Positions 39,127 through 48,374 of a stretch of 64,000 nucleotides of DNA are shown here, in pieces. Origin of the DNA: an uncultured Lysobacteraceae bacterium (GTDB lineage: Bacteria; Pseudomonadota; Gammaproteobacteria; Xanthomonadales; Xanthomonadaceae); NCBI GenBank assembly GCA_936911875.1, contig CAKZGB010000014.1, positions 29,486 to 93,485 of the forward strand. The letters are read 5' to 3'. A program made the position numbers and the translations under genes. The notes below the pieces were generated by a model. That model was not told the DNA's origin. It made no database searches and saw nothing but the letters and a program-made list of their open reading frames with translations. How positions within the stretch are numbered: the first letter of the stretch is position 1; every line of letters begins with the position of its first letter.

Positions 39127-41075
39127 TTGCCACCTCCAACACCCAATGCAACGGGCTTGGGCAGCGCACGCGGAGCCGTAGTGCCAGTTGCGGCGGCAGC
39201 AGCGGCTGCCTGCGGCGGCAACGCGACCGGCGGCAATCCCGAATCGACCGGTGAACGGACCGACGGATGACCGGCCTTCGCATTGGCAGCAATCCAGGTT
39301 TGAATGTCATCCGGCGGCACATCCATCAGACGCAGTGTGCCTTCCATGACCGAGCGGAACACCGGACCCGAAATCAGACCGCCGTAATAACCCTTGCTCG
39401 GATCGGGATCGTTGACCACAACCACCATGGCAAAACGCGGATTGTCGACCGGCACAACGCCGGCAAAGAAGGCGTTGTACTTGCGCGAGTAGCCGCCGGT
39501 TTCCGACACCATGCGCGCCGTACCCGTTTTACCGGCGACGTTGTAACCGAGCACTGCCGCTTGCGTTGCAGTACCGCCGGGCTTGGTCACGGTTTCCATC
39601 ATGCGCATGACTTGCGCTGCGACCTTGGGCTCAATGACTTGCTTGCTCTCGACCTTGCCGCCTTTGACAAAGGTCGGCGTCAGCAGACGACCGCCGTTAG
39701 CCAGCGCGGCATACGCCATGGCAATTTGAATCGGCGTAGCAGACAGACCGTAGCCGTAAGCCATTGTCGACTTGGTGGTGCCATCCCAGTTCGAAGGCTT
39801 GGGCAGCAGACCGGACGACTCACCGGGGAAACCGCTGCGCGGCTTGCTGCCATAACCCATGTTATGGACGTAGTCGTAGAAGTAATCGTTCGGCAGCAGA
39901 CGTGCGATCTTGGCCGAGCCGACGTTCGAGCTCTTGGTGATGATGCCCGTGACCGTCAGCGAACCGTAGTTATGTGTATCCGAAATGGTGAACGGACCGT
40001 TGGCGATGCGACCGCCTTCGGTCGAGAACACGGTGTTCGGTGTAATCTTGCCGGCGGTCAGACCTGCAGCAACCGTGATGGGCTTCATGGTCGAGCCCGG
40101 CTCCACCAGATCGGTCACGGCGCGATTGCGGTGCGCATCGATGTTCTTTTGAACCGTAGCATTCGGATTGAAGGTCGGCACATTGGCCATCGCCAGCACT
40201 TCGCCGGTGTTCACATCGACAATCACGGCCGAACCCGAAGCAGCGCCGCTGCGCACCACCATGTCGTGCAGTTCTTTATAGGCCAGATACTGCACACGAC
40301 GGTCAAGCGACAGCACCAGTTCCTTGCCGGGCTCCGGTGCTTTAACCAGTTCGGATTCCACGATGTCGCCCTGGCGCGAACGGATCACGCGCTTTTCACC
40401 GGGCTTGCCTTTGAGCCAGGATTCGAAGGCCAGTTCCAGGCCTTCCTGACCTTTGTCATCCACATTGGTAAAGCCCAGCACCTGCGCGATGGACTCGGCT
40501 TGCGGATAGTAGCGGCGATACTCGCGCTGCGAAGCCACACCCGGAATCTTGTGCGCCAAGATACGCTTGGCTTCGTCAGGATTGATGCGACGCTTCAGAT
40601 ACAGAAACTCTTTGCCTTCCTTTTGTGCGAGCTTGCGCTGCAGTTCGCCAAACGGAATACCAAGTGCCTTGGCCAATTCCGGCCAGCGGTTCTGATGCTT
40701 GAACAGCTCCTGCGGATTGCCCCACACGGATTCAACCGGTGTGGACACTGCCAAGGGCTCGCCATTGCGGTCGGTGATCATGCCGCGCGAAACCGCGATC
40801 GGCAAGTTGCGTTCAAAACGCGCCTCGCCTTGCGACATGTAAAAGTCTTTATTGACGATCATCATCCAGAAGGCCCGCGCAATCAGCAGGGCCACCACCA
40901 GACCGATCAGCCCGATCATGAAATGCGCACGCGTGGCCACACTGTAGCCGCGACGACCGCCGTCATTGACTTCGAATACGCGACGCAACCATTCCGGCAG
41001 ACGATCCATCAACGGCAGCGACGCACCGTTGTCGCGGTAATTGCGATGGCTAGCGGGCTTGCGACGGTTGTTCAT
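39123..41075 (-). CDS. ftsI: Peptidoglycan transpeptidase FtsI (PBP3)
   Basis: Septal class B penicillin-binding protein. 650 residues. A cytoplasmic N-terminus of about 50 residues, one membrane helix (MIGLIGLVVALLIARAFWMM), a pedestal domain, then the transpeptidase with active-site EPGSTMKPI (SxxK), KSSNVGSAK (SxN) and VAGKTGTARM (KTG). A Pro/Ala-rich tail of about 50 residues follows the domain, longer than in E. coli FtsI (588). It overlaps ftsL and murE by four bases each. Confidence 0.97.
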   Translation of the reverse strand: MNNRRKPASHRNYRDNGASLPLMDRLPEWLRRVFEVNDGGRRGYSVATRAHFMIGLIGLVVALLIARAFWMMIVNKDFYMSQGEARFERNLPIAVSRGMITDRNGEPLAVSTPVESVWGNPQELFKHQNRWPELAKALGIPFGELQRKLAQKEGKEFLYLKRRINPDEAKRILAHKIPGVASQREYRRYYPQAESIAQVLGFTNVDDKGQEGLELAFESWLKGKPGEKRVIRSRQGDIVESELVKAPEPGKELVLSLDRRVQYLAYKELHDMVVRSGAASGSAVIVDVNTGEVLAMANVPTFNPNATVQKNIDAHRNRAVTDLVEPGSTMKPITVAAGLTAGKITPNTVFSTEGGRIANGPFTISDTHNYGSLTVTGIITKSSNVGSAKIARLLPNDYFYDYVHNMGYGSKPRSGFPGESSGLLPKPSNWDGTTKSTMAYGYGLSATPIQIAMAYAALANGGRLLTPTFVKGGKVESKQVIEPKVAAQVMRMMETVTKPGGTATQAAVLGYNVAGKTGTARMVSETGGYSRKYNAFFAGVVPVDNPRFAMVVVVNDPDPSKGYYGGLISGPVFRSVMEGTLRLMDVPPDDIQTWIAANAKAGHPSVRSPVDSGLPPVALPPQAAAAAAATGTTAPRALPKPVALGVGGGK

Positions 41076-41338
41076 TCGTGCACCAACACCGTCTCGGTGC
41101 CCTCCGGAAACTTCATGCTCAAGCGCTCACGCGCCACCTGATCGATGCGCGTGCTGTCCGCCCAGGTGGCCTGTTCCAGTTGCAGACGACCGAACTCGAT
41201 GTTGAGTTCGTCGCGTTCTTTCTCGAGACGGTTGAGCTGAGAGAACAGCTTGCGGTGATCATGTCGCGCAAACACCACAAACAGACCCGACACCACGCAG
41301 GCCACCAGCAACACCGCAATCAGAAAACGGCCGCTCAT
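41072..41338 (-). CDS. ftsL: Cell division protein FtsL
   Basis: 88-residue bitopic divisome protein that works with FtsB and FtsQ. One membrane helix (FLIAVLLVACVVSGLFVVF) is followed by a periplasmic leucine-zipper-like coiled coil (LNRLEKERDELNIEFGRLQ) and a tail with AREKLSMKFP-like ARERLSMKFPEGTETV. Identity rests on size, topology and position between rsmH and ftsI. Confidence 0.93.
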   Translation of the reverse strand: MSGRFLIAVLLVACVVSGLFVVFARHDHRKLFSQLNRLEKERDELNIEFGRLQLEQATWADSTRIDQVARERLSMKFPEGTETVLVHE

Positions 41339-42282
41339 GCTGCCACCTTCTGCGCCACGCGCAATACGGCACTGCGTGCACGCGGATTCGAAGCGATCTC
41401 TTCGGCCGTACCCTTACGGGCACCACCAATCAGTTGCAGAGTCGGCGTGAACTCAACAGCCACCGGTACGCGACGGTCGGTCGGCGGCGCCTTCGACAGT
41501 GAAGTCATGAACTGTTTGGTGATGCGGTCTTCGAGTGAGTGAAAGCTGATCACAGCTAAACGGCCCTGTGGACGAAGCAGGGCGACCGCTGCACGCAAAC
41601 CTTGCTGCAAGTCTTCGAGCTCACGGTTGATGAAAATACGGATGGCCTGAAAACTGCGCGTGGCCGGATGGATCTTGCTGTCACCGCGCGGCATCACCGA
41701 TGCAATCAGCGATGCGAGTTGCCCGGTACGCTCGAGCGGTTGCTTTGCGCGTTCGGCCACGATCGCGCGGGCGATCTTGCGGGACTGACGCTCTTCGCCA
41801 TAGGTGTAGAGCACGTCGGCAATTTCTTTTTCTTCAGCTCGAGCCAACCACTGCGCTGCGCTTTCACCGCGCGTGGTATCCATGCGCATATCGAGCGGAC
41901 CGTCTTTGCCGAAGCTGAAACCGCGCTCGGCGACATCGAGTTGCGGCGAGGAAACGCCCAGATCGAGCAGGATGCCATCAAGGCCCGTACGCGCTTCGTC
42001 CCATTGATCCATGTCGGCAAACGTGCCGTGAAACAAGGACACGCGCGAGTCGGCAGCGCACAGTGCTTGCGCTACAGCAATCGCATCGGGGTCTTTGTCG
42101 ATCACCAGCAAACGGCCTTCCGGTCCAAGTTGTGCCAGAACACCTTTAGCGTGGCCGCCACGTCCGAACGTACCGTCGAGATACCGTCCATCCGGCTTGA
42201 CGGCGAGCGCCTCCAGCACTTGCGTATACAGCACGGGCAGGTGACCGGCCGCGACATGCGCCGCGTGATCACCCACGGTCAT
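41335..42282 (-). CDS. rsmH: 16S rRNA (cytosine(1402)-N4)-methyltransferase
   Basis: Formerly mraW. SAM-dependent methylation of C1402 in the ribosomal P site. 315 residues. SAM motif YLDGTFGRGGHAKGVL, then LLDLGVSSPQLDVAERGFSF and AVISFHSLEDRITKQF near the C-terminus. It overlaps mraZ and ftsL by four bases each. Confidence 0.97.
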   Translation of the reverse strand: MTVGDHAAHVAAGHLPVLYTQVLEALAVKPDGRYLDGTFGRGGHAKGVLAQLGPEGRLLVIDKDPDAIAVAQALCAADSRVSLFHGTFADMDQWDEARTGLDGILLDLGVSSPQLDVAERGFSFGKDGPLDMRMDTTRGESAAQWLARAEEKEIADVLYTYGEERQSRKIARAIVAERAKQPLERTGQLASLIASVMPRGDSKIHPATRSFQAIRIFINRELEDLQQGLRAAVALLRPQGRLAVISFHSLEDRITKQFMTSLSKAPPTDRRVPVAVEFTPTLQLIGGARKGTAEEIASNPRARSAVLRVAQKVAA

Positions 42283-42725
42283 AGCTGCAAGTCGAGCAGT
42301 TCCTCAGTCAGATCCGCGTCGGTTAGTACCTGACGGACCTGGGCCTGATGCGCATGCTCGCTCCACAGCTCAAACTTGTCACCCATTCCCACCAGCACTG
42401 CACGCTTTTCCAGCGTGGCGTTGTTGCGATGAGAGGGCGGAATGCTGATGCGGCCATTGCCATCAAGCTCGACGAAATGCGCAGCACCGACCAGCTTGAG
42501 CTGGAGGTTGCGCGAGGATGCCTTGGTTCGCGGCAGTTTATTGACTTGATCGCGAACGGATTCCCACACGGAGCGGGGATAGATATACAGGCAGCCGGCG
42601 TCGAAAGGGCTATAGGTAATCACCAGTTGGTTGGCGCAATCGGACGCAATGGGATCGCGGTAGACCGTGGGTACGGCCAACCTGCCCTTGTCGTCAATCG
42701 TGATTGCGTTTTCGCCTTGAAACAC
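42279..42725 (-). CDS. mraZ: Transcriptional regulator MraZ
   Basis: Dodecameric ring-forming DNA-binding protein that represses the dcw cluster in E. coli. 148 residues from a GTG start (V-FQGENAITIDDKGRLAVP), chosen because MraZ proteins begin at this FQGE motif. A longer frame extends into the operator region and is not expected to be translated. Two AbrB-like/MraZ repeats are visible, the second with HFVELDGNGRISIPP. Upstream lie its putative binding repeats and a strong promoter, which argue for autoregulation. Confidence 0.95.
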   Translation of the reverse strand: MFQGENAITIDDKGRLAVPTVYRDPIASDCANQLVITYSPFDAGCLYIYPRSVWESVRDQVNKLPRTKASSRNLQLKLVGAAHFVELDGNGRISIPPSHRNNATLEKRAVLVGMGDKFELWSEHAHQAQVRQVLTDADLTEELLDLQL

Positions 42726-42784
42726 CGGGATACCTAAAGGGGGTGATGGCCGCCTCTGCGGGCGGCTCGGCCACAACCGGGAAA

Positions 42785-42847
42785 AACCACTAAAAACCAA
42801 GTTTTCCCACAGATGCCCACATTAGGCACATTCCGTACCCCTGTCAA
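42785..42847 (-). promoter_or_regulatory. dcw promoter with MraZ-box repeats
   Basis: On the minus strand: -35 TTGACA (42847 to 42842), 17-base spacer, -10 TAATGT (42824 to 42819). Directly after it, four repeats start at exact 10-base steps: TGGGC (42819), TGGGA (42809), TGGTT (42799), TGGTT (42789). The known E. coli MraZ operator is a set of TGGGN repeats spaced by five bases, the same 10-base period. The first two match fully and the last two are degenerate. The repeats cover the expected transcription start, about 60-95 bases before the mraZ GTG. Confidence 0.85.
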
Positions 42848-42955
42848 CAGGTTTTCAACAATTTTTTTTGTTTTTGAATCAAGGACTTAAACGCAACTTC
42901 AGAAAGTTATTCAAGGTTTTTCCACAAGCTGTTGTTTTTGTTGAAATCGTCCCTG

Positions 42956-43915
42956 TCAACGCCCGGATTGACCCGTCGAATAGTAGTCCATTCGCTCGAA
43001 CAGACCGGGCTTGATGGCATCGATAAAGGCCCGTGCCGCGGGGGACAGAAACTTGCCTTTGCGCACGATCACGCCATAGGTGCGCGGCGGGAACCAGTTG
43101 CCCATCGGCACGCAATGCAGACGCTGCCGATCGAGGTTGGTGAGACAGATGCCGGTGACCAGACTCACGCCCAGCCCGCGCAGCACGTATTCCTTGATGA
43201 CCTCCCAGCCGCCGACCTCCATGGTCACGTTCAGCGGCAGATGGTGCTGCTGGAAAATGCGGTCGATCAGCCGATACGACGTGAGACGCTGCGGCGGCAG
43301 GATAAAGCCATGTTCGGCGATGTTCGTTAGCGTTGGCTGCTTAATCGATGCCAACGGGTGATCTTTGGCCGCAATCAGATGCATGTCGAAATTCCACACG
43401 CGGGCGTAGTCCAGATCCTGCGGTACATCCAACATGGAGCCGACGGCCACTTCGGCCTTGCCCTTGCGCAGCATTTCCAGCCCCTGCTCGCCCGTCACCG
43501 TATGCAGATTGAACCGCACGTCCGGACTTTCCTGCCGAAAGGTTTCCACTACGCCCGGCAACAGGTACATCGCAGTCGAAGAGCCTGCCACCACGTGCAG
43601 CTCCCCGACCTCCAGGCCTTTCAGCCGCTCGCGGAAATCGACATCGAGGCGGTCAATGCCTTCGACCAGTGGACGCGCCATGTCATGGAACATCTCGCCG
43701 GCCTTGGTCAGGACCAGATTGCGGCCCTGACGCATCACCAGTTCGACGCCCAACTCGCGCTCGAGGGCCTGCAATTGCTGGCTAACCGCGGGTTGGGTCA
43801 GGAACAGGCTCTCCGCAGCACGTGACACACTTCCCAGTTTTGCAACTTGGCAAAAGGCACGCAGCGGCTTGAGCTTGGAGCCCTTATACGAAAAACGTAG
43901 AGATTTATCAGACAC
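42956..43915 (-). CDS. LysR-family transcriptional regulator, likely of aceBA
   Basis: 319 residues. The N-terminal winged HTH is LRAFCQVAKLGSVSRAAESL then TQPAVSQQLQALERELG. The C-terminal part is a periplasmic-binding-like effector domain (about 110-310) resembling CysB-type members in length. It is divergent from aceB with 124 bp between, and two perfect dyads occur there. LysR regulators usually control the divergent gene, so glyoxylate-shunt control is inferred. The effector is unknown. Downstream lies the 110-bp stretch before the dcw promoter, with no terminator recognised. Confidence 0.88.
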   Translation of the reverse strand: MSDKSLRFSYKGSKLKPLRAFCQVAKLGSVSRAAESLFLTQPAVSQQLQALERELGVELVMRQGRNLVLTKAGEMFHDMARPLVEGIDRLDVDFRERLKGLEVGELHVVAGSSTAMYLLPGVVETFRQESPDVRFNLHTVTGEQGLEMLRKGKAEVAVGSMLDVPQDLDYARVWNFDMHLIAAKDHPLASIKQPTLTNIAEHGFILPPQRLTSYRLIDRIFQQHHLPLNVTMEVGGWEVIKEYVLRGLGVSLVTGICLTNLDRQRLHCVPMGNWFPPRTYGVIVRKGKFLSPAARAFIDAIKPGLFERMDYYSTGQSGR

Positions 43916-43938
43916 TTAGCCCCCGGTCGGTTGCATAT

Positions 43939-43979
43939 ATAAGACAACCTTATGCGTATCTTTTACAACATTATGTTGT
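43939..43979. promoter_or_regulatory. Two LysR-type dyads in the lysR/aceB gap
   Basis: ATAAG-acaac-CTTAT (43939-43953) has the LysR T-N11-A layout. ACAACAT-t-ATGTTGT (43965-43979) is a perfect 7-bp inverted repeat. Their centres are 26 bases apart, suiting the recognition and activation sites of a LysR tetramer. The aceB start is 60 bases downstream. Confidence 0.55.
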
Positions 43980-44039
43980 CATGCGGCAAGTGCCGGCGCA
44001 CCGTGGAATGCATTCGATTTCAATCGCACCGGAGTTTGC

Positions 44040-45662
44040 ATGTCCGCCGTCCTTGCCCCAACGCCCACCACCCCTTCCGAACGCGTCACGGTTCTTTCGG
44101 GAGCGATCATTCCCGGTTCCGAGTCCATACTGACGAAGGACTGTCTGGCCTTCGTTGCGGATCTGCACGAACGGTTCGATGCCCGCCGCCGCTCGCTGCT
44201 GCAGGCCCGCCGTACCCGTCAGGCCACGTTCGATGCCGGTGCGCTGCCGGCGTTCCGCGCCGAAACCGCTGACATCCGCGAAAGTGCCTGGACCGTGGCC
44301 CCGATTCCGACCGCGCTGCAGGATCGTCGCGTCGAGATCACCGGTCCCACCGACCCGAAGATGGTGATCAATGCCCTCAACTCGGGCGCCAGCGGTTTCA
44401 TGGCGGACTTTGAGGACAGCACGTCGCCGACATTTCCGACACTGATTACCGGCCAACTGGCCTTGCGCGATGCGGTGCGCGGCACTCTGACGTTTGCCTC
44501 GGCCGACAAGTCGTATCAGCTCAACGCGCCCGAGACGCTGGCCGTGCTGCATGTCCGCCCGCGCGGTCTCCATCTGCCCGAGCGCCATGTGCGCATCAAC
44601 AACGAAGTGCTGTCGGGCTCCCTGTTCGATGCCGGCGTGTTCCTGTTCCACAACGCGGCCACCTCGCATGCCGCCGATCGCGGCCCGTATCTGTATCTGC
44701 CCAAGCTGCAGGCAATGGAAGAAGCGCAATGGTGGCAGGACGTGCTCACCCACGCTGAAGCCGTGCTCGGTCTGCCCGAGGGCACGATCAAGGTCACCGT
44801 GCTGATCGAGACCTTGCCCGCCGCGTTTCAGATGCACGAAATCCTGTACGTGCTCCGCAACCGCATCGCCGGTCTCAACTGCGGTCGCTGGGATTACATC
44901 TTTTCGTTTATCAAAACGCTGCGTGCCTATCCGAACAAGCGACTGCCGGAACGGCATCAGGTCACGATGAAACAACCGTTCCTGCGCGCCTATGCGGAGC
45001 TGCTGATTCAGACCTGCCATCGCCGCGGCGCCTTGGCGATGGGTGGCATGGCTGCACACATCCCTAATCGCCACGATGCACAGGCCAATGAAACCGCGCT
45101 GGATAACGTCCGCGCCGATAAAGTTCGCGAAGTCACTGCCGGCCACGATGGCACCTGGGTCGCTCACCCCGGTCTGGTCTCCGTTGCCCGTGAAGTCTTC
45201 GACACGTACATGCCGCAGGCCAACCAGTTGAGCAACACTCGCGATGACGTGCAGGTCACGTCCTGCGATCTGCTGCGCGTGCCCCACGGCACGATCTCCC
45301 GTCGCGGCTTTGCCAACGCAGTCGAAGTCTGTGTCCGCTATCTCGCCGCCTGGCTGTCGGGCAACGGTTGCGTGCCTATTGATGGCCTGATGGAAGACGC
45401 CGCCACCGCCGAAATCACACGTACCCAACTGTGGCAATGGCTGCACGCCGGTGATCTGCATCTGCACGACGGCACGGCGATCGACGACACGCTGTTCCAG
45501 AGCTGCCTGCTCAATCTGCCCTCGCAACTGTCCGGCCGCAATGACATCGTGGGCCGCGATTACATCCCCCAGGCGATTACCCTGCTTGAGCAACTGACCG
45601 AGAGCGACACGCTCGAAGAATTCCTGACCCTTCCCGCCTACGAACTGCTGCAACGCCACTAA
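44040..45662 (+). CDS. aceB: Malate synthase A
   Basis: Condenses glyoxylate with acetyl-CoA to malate, the second step of the glyoxylate shunt. 540 residues, matching the A isoform. Core stretches are ITGPTDPKMVINALNSGA, DFEDSTSPTFP, IKVTVLIETLPAAFQMHEIL, GLNCGRWDYIFSFIK and GGMAAHIPNR. The CoA/catalytic Asp region is near GLMEDAATAEI. The ATG follows a 5' region GGAG about 8 bases upstream. Followed by aceA after 20 bases. Confidence 0.97.
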   Translation: MSAVLAPTPTTPSERVTVLSGAIIPGSESILTKDCLAFVADLHERFDARRRSLLQARRTRQATFDAGALPAFRAETADIRESAWTVAPIPTALQDRRVEITGPTDPKMVINALNSGASGFMADFEDSTSPTFPTLITGQLALRDAVRGTLTFASADKSYQLNAPETLAVLHVRPRGLHLPERHVRINNEVLSGSLFDAGVFLFHNAATSHAADRGPYLYLPKLQAMEEAQWWQDVLTHAEAVLGLPEGTIKVTVLIETLPAAFQMHEILYVLRNRIAGLNCGRWDYIFSFIKTLRAYPNKRLPERHQVTMKQPFLRAYAELLIQTCHRRGALAMGGMAAHIPNRHDAQANETALDNVRADKVREVTAGHDGTWVAHPGLVSVAREVFDTYMPQANQLSNTRDDVQVTSCDLLRVPHGTISRRGFANAVEVCVRYLAAWLSGNGCVPIDGLMEDAATAEITRTQLWQWLHAGDLHLHDGTAIDDTLFQSCLLNLPSQLSGRNDIVGRDYIPQAITLLEQLTESDTLEEFLTLPAYELLQRH

Positions 45663-45682
45663 CTGATTACCGGAGAACTGAA

Positions 45683-46978
<1,296 letters not shown>

Positions 46979-47013
46979 GCTCTCATCGGGGTCTTAACCC
47001 CAACCCGCAAAGT

Positions 47014-47043
47014 AAAAGAGCCACGCATCCGCGTGGCTCTTTT
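47014..47043. terminator. Bidirectional terminator after aceA
   Basis: A perfect 12-bp stem, AAAGAGCCACGC (47015-47026) with GCGTGGCTCTTT (47032-47043 region), has a short loop. A-rich and T-rich flanks let it work on both strands: for aceA on the plus strand and for the EF-hand/cop transcript on the minus strand. Confidence 0.9.
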
Positions 47044-47130
47044 AATGGGCTCTTTTAATGGGGTCGTACCCTATTAATGATTTTTTAATGGGGTCGTACC
47101 CCATTATTAATGGGGTCGCAGCAAATTAAT
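47041..47130 (+). repeat. Cluster of REP-like repeats
   Basis: Three direct copies of TTAATGGGGTCG start at 47055, 47085 and 47107, with a partial TTAATGGGC at 47042. The middle copy forms a perfect dyad TAATGGGGT-cgt-ACCCCATTA (47086-47106), and the first forms the same dyad with one mismatch. The third copy (47108-47130) aligns over 23 bases with the arm at 63941-63963 at 19 positions. It lies between the aceA terminator and the stop codon of the EF-hand gene, overlapping that stop. Confidence 0.8.
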
Positions 47131-47434
47131 GTTTGCGGGTGTATTCGGCAAACGAGATGTATCCGTCGCCGTTCACATCCATCATCTTGAAGTGGCCGAT
47201 CATCGGATGCTTTACCATCTCGCGACGAGTCAGCTTGCCGTCGTTGTTGCGGTCGGTTGCAGCAAACTCAGCCTTGAACTTTGCATTGGGGGCAGCCTTT
47301 TCCACGGCAACGGCGGCAGGGCGCGGCGCAGTGGCGGGCGAAGCGGCATGATCACCGTGATTGTGTGCCTGTGCGTTGGCACCGGAGGCAGCGACCAGAC
47401 CGGCGACCAGAAGAGCGGACATAGCAAATTTCAT
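47126..47434 (-). CDS. Secreted EF-hand calcium-binding protein
   Basis: 102 residues from MKFAMSALLVAG at 47434. A Sec signal peptide ends near ASGANAQA. A His-rich stretch (HNHGDHA) follows, then an Ala/Pro linker and two EF-hand loops, DRNNDGKLTRRE and DVNGDGYISFAE, each with Asp/Asn at positions 1, 3, 5 and Glu at 12. Predicted periplasmic Ca-binding; the His cluster could also bind copper or another transition metal. It is downstream of copB on the same strand (124-bp gap) and may be the last gene of the copper operon. Its stop codon lies within the REP-like cluster. Confidence 0.8.
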   Translation of the reverse strand: MKFAMSALLVAGLVAASGANAQAHNHGDHAASPATAPRPAAVAVEKAAPNAKFKAEFAATDRNNDGKLTRREMVKHPMIGHFKMMDVNGDGYISFAEYTRKH

Positions 47435-47558
47435 AATGAAGTTTTCCTGTAAATGTTCAGCAAAGTGGGAAATCATTGGGGATGGCTCATTGTTGTCGAA
47501 CAGCCCTTAACGGATGCCTTCCGGCCTCGCGATAGGGGCTGCGCGGGTTTGCCATCGT

Positions 47559-48374
47559 TCAGAACCAGAATCGGACGCCTGCAACGAACGAAACATCGCT
47601 TGTTTTCTCGCCGGCAGCAGCGCGCCGGTCTCGTGTATTGCCGAAGGATCGCTCGAACTGTAAGCCAACATAAGGCGCAAATTCCCTGCGCACCTCATAT
47701 CGCAGTCGGGCACCCAGCGATGCGGCCGTCAATCCGGTACCAAGCAATTGCTCCGGCTCGGCCTTACTGCGCAGATTGGCTTCGCCACGCCATTGCAGGA
47801 TGGCCCTGTTGGTCAGCAGCGTTTCGTACTCTCCTTCCAGATTGAGCATCAATCGTCCGCCGTTACCGGCGTAGCCCATGGCGGAAACTTCGAACTTATA
47901 AGGAGCAAAACCGCGTACACCGGCAGCGAGCCAGGAACGCGACCGATCAGAAGGAAATTCATGTCGTGCACCTGCGACCACATCCCACCACGCGCGAACG
48001 CCCTGCGAGTACAGGACATCAACGGCCCCTTCTTCGAGTCCGTGCTTGTCACCATGGAGCTCCGTTGTGATCAGCAGTTTGCGAATATCGCCACCAACCC
48101 AACCTTCGGCCTCCATGGCGTAACCGTCGTCGTCATCCATCTCCAGACGGTCCACTAGAACGCTGCCGAACGTGTCGGTCCCATGCCGGTGATGGGCGTG
48201 TACTTCCGGGAATGCAGCGCGTCGGTCCGCGTCGGTAACCGCAGGTATCGGCTCGCGCGACGGATCCGCCATCTCCATGGTGGAATGGTCCATGCCGGAG
48301 TGATCCTGAGCCATAGCCCCGGAAGCCGCGGCATTCGCGAGTGCCATGACCAGTAGCGAGTTGCGAATGTTCAT
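47559..48374 (-). CDS. copB: Copper resistance outer membrane protein CopB
   Basis: 271 residues. A signal peptide ends near GAMAQ, a short Met/His stretch follows (DHSGMDHSTMEM), and the rest is a beta-barrel with strands such as LLITTELHGDKHGLEEG and APYVGLQFERSFGNT, ending in F-V-A-G-V-R-F-W-F, a normal outer-membrane C-terminus. CopB proteins act with CopA in copper tolerance. It is smaller than Pseudomonas CopB because the Met-rich repeat region is short. Its start overlaps the copA stop (ATGA). Confidence 0.92.
   Translation of the reverse strand: MNIRNSLLVMALANAAASGAMAQDHSGMDHSTMEMADPSREPIPAVTDADRRAAFPEVHAHHRHGTDTFGSVLVDRLEMDDDDGYAMEAEGWVGGDIRKLLITTELHGDKHGLEEGAVDVLYSQGVRAWWDVVAGARHEFPSDRSRSWLAAGVRGFAPYKFEVSAMGYAGNGGRLMLNLEGEYETLLTNRAILQWRGEANLRSKAEPEQLLGTGLTAASLGARLRYEVRREFAPYVGLQFERSFGNTRDRRAAAGEKTSDVSFVAGVRFWF

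Noticed and set aside
39267..41141. Long plus-strand open frame opposite ftsI
   Set aside because: Antisense shadow of a complete FtsI with all catalytic motifs; no ribosome site or recognisable domain.
42279..42800. Longer mraZ starting at a TTG at 42800
   Set aside because: The extra 25 residues overlap the MraZ-box repeats and do not resemble the family; the GTG at 42725 gives the usual VFQGE start.
42901..42930. DnaA-box-like TTTTCCACA upstream of the dcw promoter
   Set aside because: One isolated, mismatched site; no origin features such as clustered boxes, AT-rich repeats or dnaA/dnaN.
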